Shown: piece by piece, positions 35,245-45,700 of the stretch
How the letters are laid out: every line of letters begins with the position of its first letter
How positions within the stretch are numbered: the stretch's first letter is position 1
Assembly: GCA_902806595.1 (NCBI GenBank)
Contig: CADCXC010000038.1
Span: 2,108,001-2,172,000, forward strand
Direction of reading: 5' to 3'
DNA from: Pyrenopolyporus hunteri
Taxonomy: Eukaryota; Ascomycota; Sordariomycetes; Xylariales; Hypoxylaceae
Length of the DNA stretch: 64,000 nt
The notes under the pieces: generated by a model
The model's input: the letters and a program-made list of their open reading frames with translations, nothing else
Told to the model about the DNA's origin: nothing
The model's database searches: none
Position numbers and translations under genes: made by a program

Positions 35245-35690
35245 TTACGAAGATTTCTTGAAGAAGGCATTGCCAAAGGTCAAGAGGCCGAAGATAGAGA
35301 TGAGGCTCAGTACAGTGGGGACCGGTTTTCCACTGCGGATAGCTCGCGGGATGGATGCGCCGCCGAGTACGACGGAGGCAAGGAGAGCAAATTCGATGCC
35401 GTAGGGTTGACGCCCTTGAAGGCGATAACCTCCTAGGCCGTCTTATATGCGGCGTGGTGTTAGTTTGGTGCATATCGCAAACCAGCTTCTTCGGGGTGTA
35501 AAACTATTGACGTACACAATATACCGACCGTCAAGCCAGCAGCAATCGAAGGGACGGACCCCGTTTTGACATAGCCTACTGTCCCGCCGCTCGCGGTCAA
35601 GGCTCCCAAAATATATGCGATAGTCTCTAGAGCCTGTCCGGAGCTTATGGTCAGCATTATACGAGCCATGAGATTCACTGAACTTACCAT
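35245..35690 (-). CDS. TMEM14-family (UPF0136) membrane protein
   Basis: Three exons: 35690-35688 (only the ATG), 35633-35516, 35441-35245; 105 aa, in frame. Introns are 54 and 74 nt (donors GTAAGT and GTACGT). TMEM14 proteins are small four-helix membrane proteins; animal TMEM14C lies in the inner mitochondrial membrane and is linked to porphyrin transport, but the role of the fungal members is not settled. Spliced sequence: ALETIAYILGALTASGGTVG, YVKTGSVPSIAAGLTVGILY, GLGGYRLQGRQPYGIEFALL, ASVVLGGASIPRAIRSGKPV, then PTVLSLISIFGLLTFGNAFF. The Gly-rich helices and the GY(V/R)xTGSxPS motif are diagnostic. The ATG stands alone in exon 1, and the first intron is a multiple of three without a stop; see findings. 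Confidence 0.92.
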
Positions 35691-35953
35691 TCTCTTTCTA
35701 GGAGCAGATGATCTTAGAGATTAAAAGTGTCCGGGCTGTAGTACGAGAGGGCCTCTAGTTAGAATCGATGATATTGCTAAGGATCAAGTCCGTAAGGTTG
35801 ATAAAGAGGGATTGATGCTATATCCATTACCTCAAGAATGTCGGACCCTCGGGCCTATGAAACGCGCGAATCGCCGAGTGGGGTGTAGCCTGAATCTTCG
35901 AGATTCAATTAGTCCCCCGATACTATGTACATCTACTTACTAATACTTAGATG
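35691..35953. promoter_or_regulatory. TMEM14 promoter side and transposon flank
   Basis: 263 bp between the TMEM14 start and the second AT-rich element. Contains the hairpin AATCTTCGAGATT (near 35892) and the left arm of a longer hairpin (35926-35957). Confidence 0.45.
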
Positions 35954-35957
35954 TACA
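35926..35957. repeat. Perfect 10-bp inverted repeat at transposon edge
   Basis: TGTACATCTA (35926-35935), a 12-nt loop, then TAGATGTACA (35948-35957). The right arm overlaps the TA and first two bases of the mariner-like element. Confidence 0.8.
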
Positions 35958-37528
35958 GGTCGCAGGGGTAGAAAATAGTAGCGCGTTTCACAGTCTTATA
36001 TTTTAACTTAATATAAGTAATTAAAAGGTATCTTCTTATATAAATTTATATGTAAAAGTATAATAATTCGATAATTAAGTAGAAAATTAAAGTTTTATTA
36101 TTATTTTTTATTAAATTTAAAATACGATCGAATTTTATTATATATTAAAAAAAATAAAATTTTTAAAAAATTTTTTAATATTATTTTTTAAATTTTTTAA
36201 ATAATTTTTTTTAATTATCGAACGTTTAATAATTTTAAATCGTAATTTAATTTTAATTAATTTTTTATTTATATTTATACGTTTTCGATAAAATTTAAAT
36301 TAAAATTATTCGACGACTATTCGATTATATAAATTTTTAAACGATTTAATTTTTTAAAATTTTTTTTAACGATATAAAAAAAAGTTTTATCGTATTAAAA
36401 AACGGTTCGTATAAATAAATTATTTAAAAATGTTTTTATTTTTAATAAAATCGTTTCGTAATATTATTTAATCGTAATTTTATTTTAATTTTTAAATTAC
36501 GTATAATAAAAATTTTTTATTTTATTTTAAAACGATTTTTAAAATATTTATTTATTATAATTTTAATTATAAAAAAATTCGAAAAAATTTTTAAATTTTA
36601 ATTAATATATCGTAATAAACTTTCGAAAATATAATTAATTCGTATAATAAATTTTATCGTTAAATATAAGGTTTTTTTTTAATTATATTTTTAATATAAA
36701 TTAATATTTTAAAAATTTTTAATATAATTTAATACGATATTTTTTATTTTTAAAATTTAATAAAAATTTCGTATAACTTTTAATTTTTTTTTCGAATTTT
36801 AATTTTTTTAAAATACGATTAATTATTATAAAATCGTATTAAAAAATTTTAAAAATTAAATATTAAAAGTTTAATTAAAAAATTTAACGATTTAATCGAT
36901 TTATATTTAAAAAAAATAATATAATTTCGATTTTTAAAAAATTTATTTATATATAATTATCGTATTTTTTTTTTTCGATATTAAAAATTTTATAAAAATT
37001 TTTTAAATTTAAATATAATTAAAATTAATAATTTTTAATAATTATATATATATAACTTCGAAATTATATTTTTTATAATATTAAATTTCGTGTTTTTAAT
37101 TTTTTAAAAAATTTTTTAATATAATATAATTAAGTTTTTAATTCGAATTTATTAAAAGTTTTTATAATAATTTTTAAATTATAAAATTATATTATTTATA
37201 TAATAATTTTTTTTAAGTTTTTATCGACGGCGAAATATTAATAAAACGTTGTTTTTTTATATAATTAATTTAAACGTTTAAATTTATTTTTTTTAATATA
37301 ATTATAATTTAAATAATTTTAAAATTAAAAGTTTTATAATTAATTAAAAATTTTATATTATATATATAATTTTTTAAAAAAAAATAATATTTAAAGGGGG
37401 GCGAATTTATCACTATATCGAAGGTTTGTATCTTTATATATAAATTTATATAAGGGTATATTTTCTAGTTATATTTGGTAAAAAATGGGGTTGTGGAGTG
37501 CGTTATTACTTTCTACCCCCGGGACCTA
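35956..37528. mobile_element. RIP-degraded mariner/Fot1-type element, 1.57 kb
   Basis: An AT-rich 1573-bp block flanked by TA on both sides (35954-35955 and 37529-37530). The left end starts CAGGTCGCAGGGGTAGAAAA; the right end, reverse-complemented, starts TAGGTCCCGGGGGTAGAAAG. The inverted repeats run for roughly 100 bp and include a shared inner block TTATATAAATTTATAT (36036-36051; reverse-complemented at 37438-37453). Most mismatches between the two are transitions, as RIP would leave. TA duplication, size and inverted repeats fit Tc1/mariner, probably the pogo/Fot1 branch that is common in ascomycetes; the family is inferred since no transposase frame survives. Parts near the right end are less degraded. 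Confidence 0.8.
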
Positions 37529-37530
37529 TA

Positions 37531-37833
37531 AGTAGCATGCAGAGGCATTGTACAATTTCTACCAGGGACTCTTTGTGGCGGAAGCTCTATGTACAGGGTC
37601 ACCAGCCTCAATTACCCCAGAAAGCCTAAAGACTAGGATGTACCTGCGGTAGACCGTTTTGATTGGTTGCTGCTCTGTCGACATTTGACGGTTCACTTTC
37701 TTGAAGCTTTCGTGTCCCTTACACGCAATTCAAGGCTCCATTAAATTGTGACGGCTCACACGCACCTTAACCAACCAACCCTTGAGCCTATTCCGGAAAT
37801 ATTCACGACGGCGCAATCTTCGACATAAGCACG
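37531..37833. promoter_or_regulatory. OST2 promoter region
   Basis: 303 bp of normal composition between the mariner-like element and the OST2 start. Contains an ATTGG (reverse CCAAT) at about 37661. No gene. Confidence 0.45.
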
Positions 37834-38530
37834 ATGGCGCCCAAGAAGCCCGCAGCTGGCGGCGGCGCTGCAACGTCCACGCCGTCGACACCTACGACTA
37901 CCACGGCTCCAACTCCCAGCAGCACCGTTGCCAAGACCAGCGCTAGCGGCCCTCAGTCGATCAACCAGGTGGCGTGGAACATCGTCGAGTACTACCAGAA
38001 GACGACGCCGCAGCGTACGAAGCTGATTGACGTGTTCATGGCGTTCCTGGTCGTCGTCGGCGGCTTACAATTCGCCTACTGTGTGTTGGCGGGTAACTAC
38101 GTATGTGTTTCACTCCGCCTCTGTCTCTGTCTTTCTGCAGAGACAGTCTAAGATCCAAGCTGTGGATATATCTGTTGGCTAACTATGATGTTCGATAACT
38201 ATAGCCCTTCAACGCTTTCCTCTCAGGTTTCTCTGCGACGGTCGGCCAATTCGTCCTTACGGGTACGTTTCCCCTACGATTAGTTGGGCACGGGAAGGAA
38301 ATATAGAGTGGATGGGTGGTTAACCGTGAGAGCAGCGTCCCTACGCATACAGACTACAGAAGCGAACAAATCCGAGTTTCCCTCAGTATCGCCGGAGAGG
38401 TACGTTCTTACTTGGCCAGCTAGTTACTCCTTTACACTTGCCAGCCCTAACATATTACTACAGGGCATTTGCAGATTACGTCGTCGGCAGCCTTATTCTA
38501 CATTTCTTCTGCGTCAACTTCATAAACTGA
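37834..38530 (+). CDS. ost2: Oligosaccharyltransferase subunit OST2 (DAD1)
   Basis: Four exons: 37834-38100, 38205-38262, 38336-38399, 38464-38530; 151 aa, all in frame. Introns are 104, 73 and 64 nt. OST2 is an essential, small membrane subunit of the ER oligosaccharyltransferase that transfers the preassembled glycan to Asn of nascent proteins. The first 45 residues are Thr/Pro/Ala-rich, longer than in yeast or human. The DAD core follows: VAWNIVEYYQKTTPQRTKLI, DVFMAFLVVVGGLQFAYCVL, AGNY|PFNAFLSGFSATVGQF, then VLTASLRIQTTEANKSEFPS and the C-terminal membrane helix FADYVVGSLILHFFCVNFIN. Each splice junction falls inside a conserved stretch and restores it. Confidence 0.96.
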
Positions 38531-38740
38531 GCGAGCAAGCGTTGTACGGGGTATTCATGGGCATTATATTGGCAGCAAGAAAATTCAACGGGAGTCGGTC
38601 CCAGGTATCAGGCGTGGGATCTCTATGTAAAAGAAGCAAATGCCGTGACCACTGGGTAAAAAGCCAGCGAATGAACAAAAAATGATCTTGAACTCATTGC
38701 TGTATTATGCTTCACTTCCAATCGCGATATTATCTTCTGC
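38531..38740. other. Convergent spacer OST2 / GRASP
   Basis: 210 bp between the stop codons of two convergent genes; no additional feature seen. Confidence 0.4.
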
Positions 38741-40029
38741 CTAATCCACATCGTCATCCCCACCGCCCGTTTTCTCCTCCTCAGCTTTGGGTGGCGGTGC
38801 TGCCCTCGGGGGACCACCACTAGCCTTTGGAGGCGGCGGAGGCGGCGTCCTACTCGCGGATATCCTACCGTCCAGCTCCCTGCTCTTCTTCTCCTCTTCC
38901 GCAAAGTAATCGTCCATCAACCTGTTCGGCCCGTGATTATGCCTGTCTTTCTTCCTACTCCGCGACGGCACGGCGCCACCCGTCGGGGGCGGCGGCGGCG
39001 GCGGCGTACTGCTGCTACCGACCATCTGCGCGGGGACGAGGAATTCGTTCGACGCCGCAGGGATAAACGTGCTCGACTGGTCGTCGCTCGGGGGCGCCAG
39101 CGTCGTGAACTGGTCCGCGCCCGCGCCGACGTTAGCGCCGGTCCCGGCACCGGCACCGGCACCGGCACTGCTCGCATCGCCGTCGAACATGGTCTCGCCC
39201 GGCGCGTTCACCGGCTCGCTCAGCGGCGCAGGCAAGCGGTGCAGCGCGCCGTAGCCCAGGACGCAGCCGAGGGCGCCCTCGCCGCCCCACTCGCGGCTGG
39301 GCACGATCTGGAGCTCGCGCGTGACGTTGTACTCGTTGTTGTAGACCCAGAGGCGGAGGGGGCGGCCGACGAAGTCGTCCACGAGCTCGCCGAGCCCGCC
39401 CTCGCCGTGCAGCGCGCCGTCGGGCGTGCCCAGGATGTAGTCGCTGTAGGGCAGCAGGCCGGCCTGGTCGGCCGGCGAGTTCGCGGCCACGTCGAGCACG
39501 TGCCAGACGTTGGACGCGATCGCGAGCGACGTCCACTGCAGCGAGAGCCCGAGCGACCGCGTGTCGCCCGGCACGGGCACGTGCAGGACTCGCGTGCGCT
39601 GGCCCTTGGCGCTCCAGAGCCCGAGGGCGACGGTCCCGCCGGCGCAGTTGCGGATTTCTTGCGCGAAGAGCCGGGGGTCGGGGTTGTCCTGTTGGAGGAA
39701 ACGGGGGAGCGTTAGCGTAGCTTAGCTTGGGTTGTATGCAGTGTTCTGTTCTGATTTATGTATTCCTCCTCCTCGTTCTTCTCTTTCTTGTTCGTTTTCT
39801 CTCTCTATTCCGTTTCCACTACGTAGGTAGGCAGGCAGGACGGGGGAGTGGGAGATCGTACAATGACGCGGCCGTTTATCCCAACGATAAAGTCGAACCA
39901 CGGCTCGATGCCGAGCTCGAGATTCGTGTTGCGCAGGACCTGGAAACCATACCCATGGCCGTCCTTCTGCTGCGTTCGCGTGTCGCCGCCGTCGAGGCGC
40001 GATAGGTACCGGTTTAATGCGTTGAACAT
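38741..40029 (-). CDS. GRASP-family Golgi protein (Grh1-like)
   Basis: Two exons, 40029-39862 and 39688-38741, with a 173-nt intron (donor GTACGA, acceptor AACAG); 371 aa. GRASP proteins tether Golgi membranes and act in unconventional secretion. The tandem PDZ-like GRASP domain spans about residues 10-200: GYGFQVLRNTNLELGIEPWF, DFIVGINGRVIDNPDPRLFA, then SLGLSLQWTSLAIASNVWHV, AANSPADQAGLLPYSDYILG and YNVTRELQIVP. The C-terminal half is a disordered Gly/Ala/Pro-rich tail with polyproline. There is no Gly at position 2, so animal-type myristoylation is excluded. The start MFNALNRYLSRL looks like an amphipathic helix as in yeast Grh1, whose N-terminus is acetylated (family knowledge). The 3' exon is very GC-rich. 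Divergent from TGS1. Confidence 0.94.
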
Positions 40030-40582
40030 GGTCTATCGGTGGTCGGTGGTCGGTGGTCGCTCTGGATTCTGGCTGAATGGACGAGAGAGATTGAGGAGAA
40101 TAAAATCTATTAATTCATATTAATTCATTGTTTAGGTACGTAAGAGTTGTACTGTTCTTGCTCCACGTTGAACGGAAGTCACGATTCTCAATACCGAGAA
40201 AGCTGTCATTTCCATTTCTTACGTAGCGCCTGTATGTAGCTCAGCCTTACAGGTTACACCAACGCTAATTACAAATGGTGGTCAAAGCTCCTGGTAAAGT
40301 CTCTAGTGGGCCTGGCGCTATTAAAATGGCCTCCTTCACCTCAACTCACATTTACTAATTACCTAGGTACTCAGAATACTACATACGTGAAAAGTTCACG
40401 TCTACGAGAAAAAAAAAAAAAAAAGGCATATAGGTTTTGGGTTCACCAATATACTTATAAGCGCAGCGTTTGCAGTAGAATAGACTTGCTGTCGCCTCGT
40501 TATAATAAGTAATCGCCTAATTACCGACCTTCTAATCGACACAAATAGGGAAGCTCATGCGAGCTGACCCAGCTCTCTCAAG
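40030..40582. promoter_or_regulatory. Divergent promoter region GRASP / TGS1
   Basis: 553 bp. Notable are a perfect palindrome with a short spacer, ACGTGAA-AAG-TTCACGT (40385-40401), and a 16-A run directly after it (40409-40424). No gene. Confidence 0.55.
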
Positions 40583-41519
40583 ATGAAACGAGTCAACAAG
40601 CTCCCCCTGACAGGCGAATGCCACCACTGGACTCGGGTGGGCGAGGTGCCTTGGGATTTGCAAAAGTAAGTCATCAAGCCAGAATAGTTACTCGATGTTA
40701 ACGTTGGATAACTATTTTACTACTTATGCTAATCGAAATACAAGGTATTGGCAACAGAGGTACACCATTTTCCCTTATTACGACGAGGGCATCTATATGA
40801 CTCAAGACGCGTGGTATGGCGTGACTCCTGAACCCATCGCGAAGTGAGTTTCACATTTCGACCCCGATTCCTTCCCACGGGAATCCTACCAATACGAGCC
40901 GGGCTGACCGCGCTCTAGCCGAATCGCACAAGATTTGAATTCTATTATTAGCCCTTCGAAGACTACGGTCATTGACTTGTTTGCCGGCGTGGGCGCAAAC
41001 TCCATTGCCCTTGCCCTGGCCACGGCCGAGGACGGCATAACGCCCCGGTGGAACAAAGTGATAGCTATCGAGCTGGACGCAGCCACGCTCGCCTGTGCAC
41101 AGCACAACGCCTCCCTCTATGGTGTGGCTGATGATATCATCTGGGTCCTCGGCGACAGCTTCAAGTACCTCGATGCTCTCCTGAACTCGCCGGAAAAGCT
41201 CGAGGACGACGTGCGAGTAGATACAGCGTCTACGGCTTTATTCGCGTCCCCGCCTTGGGGCGGGCCAGGGTATAGTACCGATGAGATATTCGACCTGAAT
41301 ACCATGGAGCCGTATAACCTGGCCCAACTGCACAACGCTTACAAAACCATGGACCACGCTCTTTATCTTCCGCGGACCAGTGATCTAAGGCAGATTGCCA
41401 AGCTAGCCCTTGACGGAACTAAGATCGAAGTTGTGCAGTACTGTGTCGAAGGCGCGAGCAAGGCAATGGTCGCTTACATACCGGCCGCCCACGATGAAGA
41501 CACTCGTATGGAGGAGTAG
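40583..41519 (+). CDS. tgs1: Trimethylguanosine synthase TGS1
   Basis: Three exons: 40583-40665, 40745-40843, 40919-41519; 260 aa. Introns are 79 and 75 nt. TGS1 is a SAM-dependent methyltransferase that converts the m7G cap of snRNAs, snoRNAs and telomerase RNA to 2,2,7-trimethylguanosine in the nucleus or nucleolus. The N-terminal part has KYWQQRYTIFPYYDEGIYMT with DAWYGVTPEPIA, the family's cap-recognition and extension region. Motif I is TVIDLFAGVGANSIALALA, and the acidic ribose-binding residue lies in KVIAIELDAATLACAQHNAS. Motif IV is the diagnostic FASPPWGGPGY, whose Trp stacks on the m7G base. Length matches compact fungal TGS1 enzymes. Confidence 0.95.
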
Positions 41520-41637
41520 AGTTCGCTTGGTACGGCTTGTCGCATGGCCCTCCAGTTCCGCACGCTGTTTGAAGATTCGAAACCAGCCAGCAGTGAAGTC
41601 TATACCTCATTGGAATGGTTCCTCAAACCAGAAAATT

Positions 41638-42791
41638 TCAGGTCAGGGAGAAGTGACTCCTACTACTCCATGGGGTCTGACCTCCCCCTATTTGGTGAAC
41701 CGCAATTGGGTGAACCGGAAGTGAGGGGCTAGTCACACTATATTGGCTCTGGCTATACTGACTCGGGGTGTACCGGCGGCTCTGGTGTGGGTAGAACTGG
41801 TTCTCTGCCTGCTGCTCAGTCATCACGCTCGTCGTTCTGCTGCCTAGCTTCTTTTCTAGTCCATCCCGCAAGAATATTACGGGATGTGCGACGACTAAAC
41901 CGACGACAGCTTCCGCCACAAGAAGGCTGTCCAGCCCCGCAAAGAGGGCCTGATTCTTTGCAGTCCAACTTTCGAGCCCGCCACCCAGTATTATCGTCTG
42001 ATAGAGCGCTCTCGCGAACAGGCACATGGCGGAGAGCAGCATCATGGCAAGGAAGAATTTGAATCTATGTGCCATTGGAATGTAACCGTGTACCGGGTGG
42101 AACGTCGTGTATCCGAATTGACTATTGGCGATGGCAGCTCGAAATAGCACGATCGCGAAGAGCACTATGTAGATGAGTAAGGAAATGGCTTGCAGTACTG
42201 TACCGGTGGCGATGATGGGGCTGCCGATATGGGCATTATGGCCCAGGCCCGTGTCAGGGGAAAGATCGGAGAAGGCGACGATGAGCCCGACAAACTGGAA
42301 GACGAATCCAATAGCGTCGATCCAGGTCAACATAGCGTAACGCGTGATGTGTATAGGCGAGTGCTCCGGGCCTAGGATTTTGATGGCTTGGGACATCGTG
42401 AAGTAGATGCTTTGAACTAGTCAGCGCATTGCCCTGCGGCGAATTCTTATTGAGGAGAAGAACGTCATACGGACCCTGCAGATATAAAGGCCGGCGAAAT
42501 CACTATGAACGTCGTCGACGCTGCGTATAGCGAGACGTCCCACGGGTCGGCCGAGCTCCCAATCCTGATAGCATAGGCGACACTTTCAAGGAGGCAAGCT
42601 ATCGAAATCGGAATGCTGAACTCCAGCCATCTACACTTGTCCGCCAGGGAGAATGAGTAGAAGATGCAGGCGATGAAGGACCCAAGGTGAATGATGACGA
42701 AGATGAAGCCCGCCGCGGCGCTTGGCGGGTAGCCATACGGAGAGGCGGCGACCGGGCACGTTTCAAAAGTGCATGAAGCAATGGATCTCAT
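41638..42791 (-). CDS. RTA1-like seven-helix membrane protein
   Basis: Two exons, 42791-42475 and 42409-41638, joined across a 65-nt intron with an atypical donor GTCCGT; 362 aa. The join gives SAGIYFTMSQAIKILG. RTA1-like proteins (yeast RTA1, RSB1) are fungal-specific plasma membrane or vacuolar proteins with seven helices, linked to resistance to toxic lipids and sterol inhibitors; the substrate cannot be told from sequence. Visible: CPVAASPYGYPPSAAAG at the N-terminus, a run of hydrophobic helices, and the family signatures TWIDAIGFVFQFVG, SPIIATGTVLQAISLLIYIV, then RALYQTII and an acidic residue in the sixth helix region (VAEAVVGLVVAHPVIFL). The C-terminal tail is polar, Ser/Tyr/Gln-rich. 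It is convergent with TGS1 (118-bp spacer). Confidence 0.92.
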
Positions 42792-45700
42792 CGTGAGAAA
42801 GGTTGGCTATAAGAAACGTCTAAGGACATCTCAGGCGATACGAGAGATATCATTCGACAAGGAAGAGCGAGTGTCAAGCGCGCGTCTATCGGGGGAGGAG
42901 GACGACGGCGCGAACAGAATAATAAGTAGAAGTGACCCAGCCGTGATTGGAGATCTAGAGGAGACGGTTCGCAATTTACGTGGACACAGGAATCCGGCGT
43001 AGTCGGAATAGTTTCTATCTCGCGGATCCCCTTCGGGAGGCGAAACGTTCCAGTTATTTACACTCTTGCGAGGTGGGCATTCAAAGGCAGCCTGGTTTAT
43101 TCGAAACAGCCTTATCGAGGCTAGAGCTGCGATCCTACTCGACGTCTAGATATGTAAACCTGAGACCTGCTCACCAGGCGCGATACCACCCGCTAAGACC
43201 CCCATCTCGAGCAGAGGTGCAGCCAAGTCGCTCGAGGATCGTTCCCCCTACGAGGGCCCCAGGGTGGCGGAGCTAATAATAGGTCTATAGATAGATGCAA
43301 GAGTGTAACAGATCTGAGGCTGACCGGCCATTCGGGGCTGGTACCGAATAGCATCTATTACTGCGCAGCACAGCTGCCTACCCGGGCTTAGACGGCAATT
43401 CTCACCTGCACCAAAAATCGATATCGGCTGCGTTCGACGGCCTGCGCTCGACCGAATATCGCCTACTCTACTGAGAGAAATACTATGTGGCTTACGACGA
43501 CTAAGAAACGAGGCTCTCTTTTGGCTCGTAGACTTGCGTAATGCGGGAACTTGGATATGTGTTGGTGAATTAATTGCACTCATCACGTTTCGCCGTCAAT
43601 TGACTCGTCGTATACCTAATATGGTATTTACTTACACCAAGGTGTGTTTTCTACACAGGACCGACTTCCTATCAGAGCCGTCTCTGATTCGTGTTCTGAT
43701 TCGCGTTCCGATTCCCTTTTGATTCCCTTGATTCCAAAAGAACTGATACTAGACAATAATGAAACGAGTCTCTCATGAGAATTACGAAACCAGGAAATCT
43801 TCATCTATCTGTCTGCCGCACCGAGAGGATCCTCTTGGCACAGTTCAAATTACCTGCGCCTCTGTGTGAGTAGTACAAAGAGCTTGCATCTTCCCGGTCG
43901 CAGGTCTGATCCCGAAGTGCTCGCGTTTAACAACCTCTTTTTATTTGTCGCCCGTTCTCGTCGCGCCAAAATATCGGGGGCCGGGGGCTGGATTCCATAT
44001 AGGTACGATGCATACGCTCATGCATACCTATATAGCTACCTACCTATGTATGTGCGCAGCCACGGGAGTGAAATACACCCGCAGTCACGGCAACCTAGTC
44101 TACAGAACGGGACAGCCTTGGGATATTTTAACAAGTCCTCACCAGCGGCCCGCGTTACTAACCGTACCGACCGTAATGGCCGCAGGTCTCGTATGGATGT
44201 GACCGCGGCAATTTCCACCTCCACCATATCTCTCTTAATTCCCGTCGCTACCGTATGTATGTGAAAGTCCACATACTATGCCCAACCGCGACCGCAAAAA
44301 GGAGCGAGCACGTGGTATGCGAATTTCAAATGAAGGTAGTGCCTTACGGTATGGCGTTCGTCCCCTGAAACACACATGGCCAAGACGAGATCCCCGATTA
44401 GGTATGTAGTCAGCCTGTCGGCGGGTTAGTCAGTTAGCTTCTGTCCCCTTTCGATCAGTATCTGCATACCTCATACTATGTATACGTTCTAGAGGCGTCC
44501 GAAGGAGCTGCTATCCACTTTCAACACACTGCTACGACAACCCAAATTGGCGTAGTGTGCTGTCGGTTTCGGCGCCCCTTATTCTCGCAGCCAGCCATTC
44601 TGTCTCTTGAAAGGGAATAGCAGCACAACATCTATACATCTAGTTAGTGCTTAGGAGCTTTCTCTCCTCTCTCCTCTTGGCGATCTAGATGGTTATCTGT
44701 GCAGGATCCTACGTGAGAATTCTTCGCGATCCGCCGCCCCGGAGAACGTGCGGGGTGCGGCTGGAGGAGTAACGTAAGTGCTAAACGCCGCTGAAGGGCA
44801 TATCGTTAACTCGGATGGTTACATCCTACGTGGTAATCGTGCGAGCGTAAGCTTTTGTGTGGTGATGTTAACTCGGGGGCCGAGAACGGGATTGAAAGGA
44901 GTGGACGGTGCTTAAGGTCAGAGACGGTGTGGCGAGCTCGTCGTAAGATCAAGATACCTCATCACATACGTAGGTACCGTGGACAGGCAACCGCATTCAA
45001 TATATTGAAAAGGCGTCGAACGGTCCTGTGATGGCCGGGAAACGAATCAGGCCAGCCGGAGAAATAAGCGGTGCCAGACGAGAGTTTGATTAAAGGGCAC
45101 CAGCGACCTTTGATACTTCGGTTCACCTGATCAACCGAGATGATAACATCCCTTCTTACGGGAACCCCCCATTGCCGCCGAAGAATCTGGCAATGGAGTC
45201 GGTAGGTATGGTAGAGAGGCACACGCTAAGAGATCCGCCACGTTTTTCAGCAAATTCGCCAGGGAGACTACGCCACCTAGAATACGGACTTCATAATACT
45301 CCGGTTCGGTCGCACACTGCGTGTATCCCGGTTACTCGGCCGCATCTACATATATATCATACAGTTCAAGTTACTCAAGCGAGGCTGGTAAGGCAACAAC
45401 TTATTACGCTCATGACCCTGACATCTCCCACCTCCTATGACGAAGAGTCGCCTCATTTGGCGAGTTGGCTGCTCAGTTTCAAGACTCGAAATGAAGGGAA
45501 TCGGAGTCAGCAATAAAACCACGGAGATAAGGTCCCCAGGCCTCGTGGACTAACTGTAGTGTAAAAACAATGCGTATCATGAGCCTCACTTGGGTAATTT
45601 TTGAGATTCAAGTGTGTGAGGTTATTTACGCAGATGAATAGATGGGGTGGCGACTTTGAATAGGACTCAAGATTGGAGTCCGAGATGAAGGCCTGGAGGA

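Noticed and set aside
35739..35750. 12-base similarity to a large-subunit rRNA word (TAGTACGAGAGG)
   Set aside because: The surrounding sequence shows no rRNA similarity; too short to mean anything.
25126..37523. Shared word CTACCCCCGG in both AT-rich elements suggesting a common family
   Set aside because: The word is in opposite orientation relative to the ends, the terminal repeats differ, and the target duplications differ (8 bp versus TA).
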